Of a stretch of DNA of 64,000 bases, positions 57,420 through 64,000 are shown piece by piece. A program made the position numbers and the translations under genes. The stretch is from Petunia secreta (lineage: Eukaryota; Streptophyta; Magnoliopsida; Solanales; Solanaceae), in assembly GCA_029990175.1 (NCBI GenBank), contig JARKIP010000038.1:26295501-26359500 (forward strand), given 5' to 3'. How positions within the stretch are numbered: position 1 is the stretch's first letter; every line of letters starts with the position of its first letter. Under the pieces are notes generated by a model. That model did no database searches. It was given only the letters and a program-made list of their open reading frames with translations, and was not told the origin of the DNA.

Positions 57420-57793
57420 AAATCATATATATTGTGTATAAATATGTATAAATGCCTATAAAATGTGCAGAAAATTTTATAAAAATGCTCATAAAATCAT
57501 AGAAAAATCAAAAAATTAATTTTGAGGGCCAAAGGGCTAATGGAGACTATTATTTTAAATTTTAAATATGCAATTTTCCAAAATAGGAGTAATTACAAAA
57601 ATTATAATTAAACGTGCAAATCTTGTAAAAAGTCGTAGCTTGTGCCGGTGTTTTGAAAAATAGCCTAATTAATGTGTGTACATGAGGTAATAACTCAGGA
57701 TAAGAATGAGTGGGGTAGATGCATGGTTATCAGTGCAATTTTGTCCGAATAAAAGGTTATCGAAACAGGAGGGACAAAATTAAGTGTCAACAG
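56522..57793 (-). mobile_element. Probable LTR (minus orientation) truncating element D
   Basis: Read on the minus strand it starts TGTTGACACTTAATTTTGTCC at 57793, a common Ty3/gypsy LTR start. The interior has the GATCCAACGGCTG and CCTAATCGCC stretches often seen in long gypsy LTRs. Its far end (near 56830-56880 or up to the viral copy at 56521) is not defined. A (AT)n(GT)n tract at 57358-57417 lies inside. No gene. Confidence 0.45.
57358..57417. repeat. (AT)n(GT)n microsatellite
   Basis: About 9 AT units followed by about 20 GT units. Confidence 0.95.
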
Positions 57794-58725
57794 TACCGTC
57801 AGTCCCATCATGATCCTACTGCGTTGACTTTGCGGTGCATGATATTTGCATAAGTTAACTCAGTAGTAGAAACCGGGCTGTCTGCGTTTAATTCTGCAGT
57901 GGCCGCTAGGTTGGTGAGGGCATCAGCCTCCGCGTTTTCTTCTCTTGGTATCTTTGATCCTCTATTTCTGAAAATTCTTCAGACATTTCTCCACTCTGGC
58001 CAGGTACTCTTGCATGCGGGCGTTCTTGGCGATGTATGCTCCGATCACCTGGTTCACCACGAGCTGAGAATCACAGCTGATGCTGACCTCCCTGGCCTCC
58101 AATATGTAAGCTAATTCTAGGGCTTGAATTACAGCTTCATATTCTGCTTCGTTGTTCGTCATCTGGGAGCAGCTGAAACCTTTTCTGAACACCTTCTTCG
58201 TTGGGGATTCGATCACTAAACCAAGCCCGACCCTTTTTACATTCGAGGCACCGTCGGTGTGGATGACCCATTCCCTAGGGGTAATGTCTTCTATCATCTT
58301 GCATTCCTCCTCGGCCTTCGGCATTAAATCAGCGCTAAAGTCGGTGACAAAGTCTGCGAGAACTTGCGACTTGATGGACGTTCTTGGTTGATAAATAATG
58401 TCATACTCGTTGATCTCGATAGTCCACTTCGCCAACTTACTTGATAGCTCGAGCTTGTGCAATATGGTCCGTAATGGAAAAGAGGAAGCCACGACAATGG
58501 TGTGACCCTTAAATACGACCGTAGCTTCCTTGATGCCATGACTAGGGAAAGTGCAAGCTTCTCTAGATGCTGGTACCTTGTTTCTACGTCTAGGAGAGAC
58601 TTGCTGACATAGTACACTGGTGACTGCACCCCCTTCTCTTCTCGTACCATGACAGTGCTTACGGCAACTTCGGACACCGCTAGGTACAGTAATAATGGTT
58701 CTCCCTCGCGTGGCTTGGTAAGCAA
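57794..58725 (-). pseudogene. RNase H and second RNase H of element D, 3'-truncated
   Basis: Minus strand. The first RNase H (58725-58500: LLLYLAVSEVAVSTVMVREE, YYVSKSLLDVETRYQHLEK) runs, after a frameshift near 58500, into the connecting region (LRTILHKLELSSKLAKW, YQPRTSIKSQVLADF). It then continues into the second, archaeal-type RNase H (VIHTDGASNVK, TNNEAEYEAVIQALELA, SCDSQLVVNQ, and AEADALTNLA at about 57895). The element is cut at 57793 by the LTR-like sequence; integrase is missing. Confidence 0.8.
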
Positions 58726-58773
58726 TGAGGGATTTTTCAGATACTCTTTTACCCCCTTTAATGCCTTACTACA

Positions 58774-60033
58774 TTATTCCGTCCACTCAAAGCTTTTATT
58801 CTTCTTCAGGACATTGAAGAATTGATGACACCTCTCTGATGACCGCGAGATAAAATGGCTGAGTGCTGCGATCCGGCCATTGAGCCTTTTAACTTCCACT
58901 TTATTCTTCAAGACCTCTGGCATTGCCTCGATTGCCTCGATCTTTACCGAGTTCACTTCTATGCCCCTGTTTGAAACAATGAACCCAAGTAACATCCCGG
59001 AGGATACACCAAAGACACATTTCTCAGGGTTGAGCTTCATCTCAAATTTGTCCAGGATACTGAATGCTATCTCCAGATAGTTAATGTGATCTTTGGCGAA
59101 TTCAGACTTGACTACCATGTCCTCGATGTAAACTTCCATGGTCTTTCCAATCTGCTCCTTGAACATCAGATTCGCTAATATTTGATAAGTCGCTCTTGCG
59201 TTCATCAGTCCAAAGGCATTACTTTATAACAAAAAGTCCCCTTATCCGTGATGACAGAGGTCTTTTCTTGATCATCTAGGTTCATGAGGATCTGATTGAA
59301 TCCCAAGTATGTATCTAAAAAACTCAAGGCCTCATGCCCTACCGTTGAATCGATGAGTTGATCAATATTTGGCAGTGGGAAAGAATCCTCCGGGCATGCC
59401 TTATTTAGATCTGTGAAGTCGATACACATCCTCCACTTGTCATTCTTCTTGGGGACCACTACAATGTTTGAAAGCCAGTTGGGGTATTGAACCTCGCGAA
59501 TGGATCCGTTGTTGAGCTGTTTCTCGACTTCTTTAGGATTGTCTGCCCCTTCTCGCGGCTTATCGGTCATTCTTCTGCTTTATTGGCTTGAAGTTAGGAT
59601 CGGCATTTAGGTTATGCGTGATAACGCTTGTCGATATTCCTGGCATGCCAGTGTGTGTCCAGGCGAAGGTGCCTGACTGAGCACGCAGGAAGTTAGCATA
59701 TTCTTGTTTTGCTTCGGTAGAGAGCTTGGCCCCTACGTAGAATTTCTTGTCCGAAACTTTCTCGTCAGAGATTACTGGAACAAGGTCATCAACTGTAGCT
59801 TTAGTCAACTGATCTTCTTCCTCCGGGCCAGAGGGCGTGAAAGTTAGTTCGCAGGATCTAGTCACCTCATAGACCTCATGTCCTAAAGGTACACTAGTGA
59901 CCAAGCTGGGCCCAAGCAACTTATCCAGCTTCTTCTTCCGATTTTGGTCTCTTTCTTGGTGGCGTCGATCACTGCACTCATGTAACAGCTCCGATATAGC
60001 TTTTATTCCTCCCAAATTTTTTTTACCCCCCAA
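58774..60033 (-). pseudogene. Reverse transcriptase of element D, broken
   Basis: Minus-strand frames 60033-59560 (linker with AWTHTGMPGI, then PIKQKNDR), 59570-59205 (WLSNIVVVPKKNDKWRMC, IDFTDLNKACPEDSFPLP, SFLDTYLGFNQI, FCYKVMPL) and 59205-58774 (MNARATYQ, then the catalytic box). The box reads YIEDMVVKS instead of YVDD, so the first catalytic Asp is Glu and activity is unlikely. Frameshifts lie near 59565 and 59205. Confidence 0.85.
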
Positions 60034-60059
60034 AGAGTCGGATATTTGAGGACCTGGTG

Positions 60060-60744
60060 AAGTGTAGATGGCACAACATGTGCTTCGTGAATCCAGGGTC
60101 TCCCAAGGATAATATTATACGAAAGGTCGCATGTCATTACTTAGAATGACGTCAGCCGCGCTGCTCATGGAAGGTGTACCTGGAGGAGGATTTCTCCCAC
60201 AGACTTCTTCCTGGAACTGTTGAAGCTAGTTATAGTGTGCGGGCTAGAAATTAACTGACTCTGCATCTACATCTGACAGATAACATTCCAGTAAAGGATA
60301 TTGACTGCACTGCATGGGTCCACCAGCACACGCTTAACTCGTGCATCATGTACCTGCAGAGTAATTATTAAGACATCATCATGAGGGTGATAGGTCCGCT
60401 GCAAATCTCCGCTATCAAACTCAATGGTGTTGAGACGTGGCTTTTTGGCTATTTACTAGTGAGCCTCACAAACCATGATGGCTTTGGTCTCGTTGTTCCT
60501 AACTCCAGGCCCCTGAATATCGTGCTGATGGATCTTGCGCTTCTTGATGAGGTTCAATATGTTGGTACTCCTTTGGCCTTGACGATGGATAACTGGATTT
60601 GGATCTTAGATAGTAGTTCATAATTTCAGTCGTGCTGACCGAGTCTTGGATTATCTGTTCGATCTTGTTATCGATGCGTCGTATAGCGGTATTGTATTTT
60701 GACATCACGCCTCTTCCTTCGTAGGATACCTACAAATGCATGGG
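60060..60744 (-). pseudogene. gag-protease remnant of element D with internal deletion
   Basis: On the minus strand a gag-like start (MSKYNTAIRRIDNKI, at about 60705) runs only some 60 codons before reaching sequence that belongs just before protease. The protease active site is near 60330 and reads VDPCSAVNILY, with the glycine of DPG changed to Cys. Most of gag (over 1 kb relative to the copy at 10251-11938) is deleted. Confidence 0.65.
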
Positions 60745-60763
60745 CCACACGGTGGGCGCCAAA
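60745..60763 (-). other. Primer-binding site of element D
   Basis: Minus strand TTTGGCGCCCACCGTGTGG, one base from the LTR, same motif as 8779-8795. Confidence 0.75.
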
Positions 60764-60764
60764 C

Positions 60765-61265
60765 TGTTATGCCTAAATTTATACGTCAAGGTTAAACAAT
60801 TAATTATGAATGGTCACAAACAATACAGTAAATTACGATGGAAAAGTAAGTAAATACGATGAAAGTAAAGACAAGTAAATAAGTAAGAAGTAATTGAGAA
60901 AAGCAAAGTAAATCTTATTCCTTGTGAGTAGCCGAAGTTGATGGCGAATCATGAGAGATGTACAATACAATGCAAGGAGGTGTATTTATAGTAGTGATAC
61001 CCAGTCCTAAATAAGGTAAAATACAAGTACTAATAGGGCCATGGGCCTACACCTCAAGGCGGTGGTATACCAGACCCTAACTAGGAGATTGTAAACCATA
61101 GGCGACGGGATGTGTGCCTTGCGCCCTGTGGCCAAACTGCCTAAATGGTTATTGGCTCTAGGAGCGGGCAGATATCCTCAGTGCCTGTGACTTGTAAGAT
61201 ACGTCTAGCCTCACCAGCTGGACTCGTATCCCCGTAACAATACGTGGCGTATTTTTACCCACACA
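60765..61265 (-). mobile_element. 5' LTR of element D
   Basis: 501 bp on the minus strand from TGTGTGGGTAAAAATACGCC to GGCATAACA, closest to the LTR at 1819-2318 and clearly related to 8296-8777. Confidence 0.85.
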
Positions 61266-62760
61266 CGTTTATTCTCTAAAGACTTTTTAAGTGAGGCTAA
61301 AAGCCAAGACAACTGCTTATGGATATAAAATTTCACTGAGTGTACCCGCATATCACTAGTTATGGCTTTTTGTCCCTACTTAAGATTGATTTAGTAAAAT
61401 AGCCTCAGAGGCAACATTTCAAGTTATAGATTGACAAGTGCTGCCTCTCGGCACCACTTCAAGTTATTTGGGTGAATGTAAGAAGAGATAAAAGGACAAG
61501 TGTTTCATATGCAAGAGAGGGTCAAAAGTCAAGTGTTAGTTTTAGGCAGCACTTACGAGAAAGGGAGCAACACTTACGAGAAATGGAGGGACAACACTTC
61601 AAGTTATCTGGGAGAATGTGGGAAGAGATAAAAGGGGCAATATTAGGCAACACTTACGAGAAAGGAAGGGCGGGATGCGAGCGTTATTATAAAATTTCAT
61701 AGGGGCAATTCCGTCTAAAATTTATGCATTAAAGTTAGCGGAGGTCATTCTTGCAAAACCACTTTAAACGGGGTCAATAAGGCAAACCACTGCCTATGGT
61801 GCAAAAAAATTTATTTGGTGTACCCGCATATCACTGGTTATGGCTTTTTGTCCCCACTTAAAAATGGTTTAGCAAAATGGCCTCAGAGGCAACACTTTAA
61901 GTAATAAATCGACAAGTGTTACCTCTTCGAAAAATATAAAGAGAAAATATTGTACGCAAAGAGATTGAAGCAACACTTCAAGTTATCTGGGAGAATGTAG
62001 GAAGAGATAAAAGAACAAGTGTTGCCTATGCAAGAGGGGGTCAAAGTCGAGTGTTGTCAAGTGCTGCCTAAGAGGAACCACTTATGATAAAGGGAGGGCG
62101 GAGCAACACTTTAAGTTATCGTGGCGTCATTATAAGATTTCGTAGGGGGGTATTTCTATCTGTAATTTATTCATTAAAGTTAATAGAGATCATTTTTGCA
62201 AAACCACTTTAAACGGAGTCAATGAGGCAAACCACTATCTATGGTGTCAAGCTTTGTAAATGTTTCCGGTGAATTACACAACTATGACACCTTAGGCAAT
62301 GGTTTGCCTAACTGACCTCGCTTAAAATGGTTTGCATGAATGACCTCCACTAATTTTAAATAAGTACTTCCACGGGGACAAATACTTTAAGTTATAAAAT
62401 TGACAAGTGCTACCTCGGGGGTAGCACTTTAAATATAAATTGACAAGTGCTGCCCTATGGGAGCACTTAACCTTTTATCTCTATTAACATTCACCTCAGA
62501 TAACTTGAACTGCTGCCTTGCAGGTAGTCCTTGCAATTTATACTTGAAGTGCTACCCCCGAGGGAGCAGTTGTCAATTTATAACGTAAAGTGTTGCCTCC
62601 CGCAACCATTTCTCTAAACCATTCTTAAGTGAGGATTAAAAAACTATAACCAAGGATTAGGGGTACATGTAGTGAAATTTTTTGAAATATTTCCCTATGG
62701 TGTCATAATTTTATAAATTACCCGCTTATGGAGGTCATTCTTGCAATTTACCCTTTTGCG
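61266..62760. repeat. Foldback-like element with internal direct repeats
   Basis: Two direct units about 478 bp apart share TGTACCCGCATATCACT.GTTATGG at 61341 and 61819, and the ACCACTTTAAACGG.GTCAAT segment at about 61759 and 62202. A third, partly matching unit (about 62280-62690) lies in inverted orientation: AGTGGTTTGCCT versus its complement, and GTACATGTAGTGAAATTTT near 62665 complementary to the 61328-61345 segment. The motif AAGTG(C/T)TGCCT and its complement recur many times. No protein supported; frames such as 61472-61702 are repeat-derived. Confidence 0.6.
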
Positions 62761-64000
62761 GTTGTCCATTATTATCACTTAATAAAGTAATTAACTAACA
62801 TCACCACTTGAAGAAAACAAAAGAACCTGTATCTTAAAAGTATGGTGGACATTTGGTTTTGTGGTTCGGTTCTTAGAAATTTTGATTCAGTCTTTTGGAT
62901 TTATAGTAAAAAAAGCACACTTTTTAAACATTGGCTTGGTTAGATTATTTTATGTTTGGCTCGGTTAAATTCCTAACTGTTTGGATATGGACTGAACTTT
63001 GTGGACCATTTTTCTGCTATTCTCTGGCATCATAAAAATTGTAAATCCTTTTAGCTCATTGATTGATTATTCATTGTCAGATTTGAATGGTGTATAGATT
63101 TTTCCAATAGGTAGAAGGTGCAGCTCTATTGTTGAGTCTTTTTCTTCCTGCTCTTATTCAAATCATACTTTTTTGTGTTTTAATTTTTACTGTATTGCTG
63201 TTCTATTACAGTTTGGTGACTAGCTCTTCTGAAATTATGGCAGCCCTAGTGTACTTATCCACTGGCATTGAAGGAGAATATTATATAACTATCTATAAAG
63301 ATCTCTTTCTCTCTCGATGCGGTACCTTTCAGTCTACTCTGTCAAAACTTTCTCGCAATGCCGAATGATAGAGCAACTTTAAGATCTTCGTCAATCAGAT
63401 CAACTGCTGACCAAAAATGGTAGGGAAGAGACAAGGAAGGGCCAATACCATTCATGGTGCCATCCTCGTCTCTAGATCCAACAGCATTGTGTGGCTAGGC
63501 TGCTTCGGGAGACTGTGAGGTTGTTCGGCTAGCCATTTGAATAAGCGAGGATTTTCGATAGAAAGATTTGCATGCAACAGAGATCCCAATTTCATGTATC
63601 TGGTTAGAAGCAACTCTCGTCATGAGAGATATACAAGAAAGACCTGCTCTAGATCCAGAAGGATCCCCACGTTGAGGGATGAACCTAGCCAAATGATCTT
63701 TTTAAACCGGCCTATCTCTCTACTCTATGAAAAGGTAGGAACATGTCCATCTATTTTTTTTTTATAATATTTGTTTCTCTTTTCATACCACCCTTCCACA
63801 AAATAACGGTATCAAGACCTTGGTTTCCTTAGATGCACTTTTTATGCAGGTTGCTATTGTTAAAGACATACAATAATCAATACTAGAAGAAGTTGACTTA
63901 AAAAAAGAGGCTGCAAATGTTGAGTCATTTAGGAGGTATTTAGACGCAGTAGCAGAGCCACCCTTGGGCAAAAGGGTTCGGGGTTCGAACCCCTTCACTG
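62761..64000. other. Unassigned sequence at the right edge
   Basis: AT-rich to 63340, then a stretch (63350-63710) of more balanced composition. On the minus strand it reads openly for 65 codons (63692-63495) and, after one stop, continues in a sensible-looking frame; I do not recognise it. The last 60 bases (CAGAGCCACCC..GGTTCGAACCCC) resemble the terminus of a common plant interspersed repeat, cut by the window end. Confidence 0.35.

Noticed and set aside
61472..61702. 76-residue Arg/Glu-rich frame
   Set aside because: Lies within the foldback repeat units and is generated by the repeated GAGAAAGG and AAGTTAT motifs.
63940..64000. tRNA-like GGTTCGAACCCC at the right edge
   Set aside because: Only a T-loop-like string; no acceptor or anticodon stem can be built. 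It looks like a common interspersed repeat terminus.
1..64000. CRISPR arrays, bacterial operons, rRNA
   Set aside because: No regularly spaced short repeats, ribosome-binding-site-led gene runs or rRNA motifs were seen; the content is plant nuclear.

Overview
This window is plant nuclear DNA, most likely from the nightshade family (Solanaceae). The evidence is an intact two-exon phenylalanine ammonia-lyase (PAL) gene very close to tobacco-type PALs as I remember them, an integrated pararetrovirus that looks like the tobacco vein clearing virus/solendovirus group, and a dense nest of Ty3/gypsy (Tat-lineage) retrotransposons, MITEs and AT-rich spacer. I see no tRNA, rRNA, CRISPR array or bacterial-type operon. 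Species is not resolved; Nicotiana or a relative is an inference.

Layout. 1-20143 is a cluster of decayed Tat-like elements: LTRs at 1819-2318, 3606-4068 (minus), 8296-8777, 9905-10222 (truncated) and 19682-20143; gag and protease pieces on the plus strand (6810-12550); an integrase piece on the minus strand (6187-6781); and two copies of an additional antisense gene (1-1394 and 13372-15671). Another long-LTR element is inserted at about 15856-19325. 20571-31207 is a complete LTR retrotransposon in minus orientation (LTRs 20571-21095 and 30669-31207, target duplication GTTCC). It has gag, protease, RT/RNase H, a second RNase H and integrase on the minus strand, and a multi-exon gene on the plus strand between integrase and the 3' LTR.

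31208-41640 has no convincing gene. It holds microsatellites, several MITE-like DNA elements, one DNA element split by a solo LTR, and a 24-base run of C. 41640-46000 is the PAL gene: promoter with duplicated MYB-type AC elements and a TATA box, exon 1, a 1513-base intron, exon 2 and a poly(A) signal.

47640-56521 is an endogenous pararetrovirus. One circularly permuted genome equivalent (134-bp direct repeats 7945 bp apart, including a 221-bp MITE in the reverse transcriptase gene) is followed by an inverted copy of about 790 bp of the viral promoter and leader. Two nearly identical viral promoters therefore face each other across the capsid and movement-protein genes, an arrangement suited to making double-stranded RNA.

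56522-57793 is probably an LTR. 57794-61265 is a minus-strand Tat element truncated inside its second RNase H, with LTR, primer-binding site and most of gag lost. 61266-62760 is a foldback-like repeat, and 62760-64000 is unassigned. PAL is the only host gene I can support. Everything else is mobile or viral, and apart from element 20571-31207 and the pararetrovirus it is heavily decayed.
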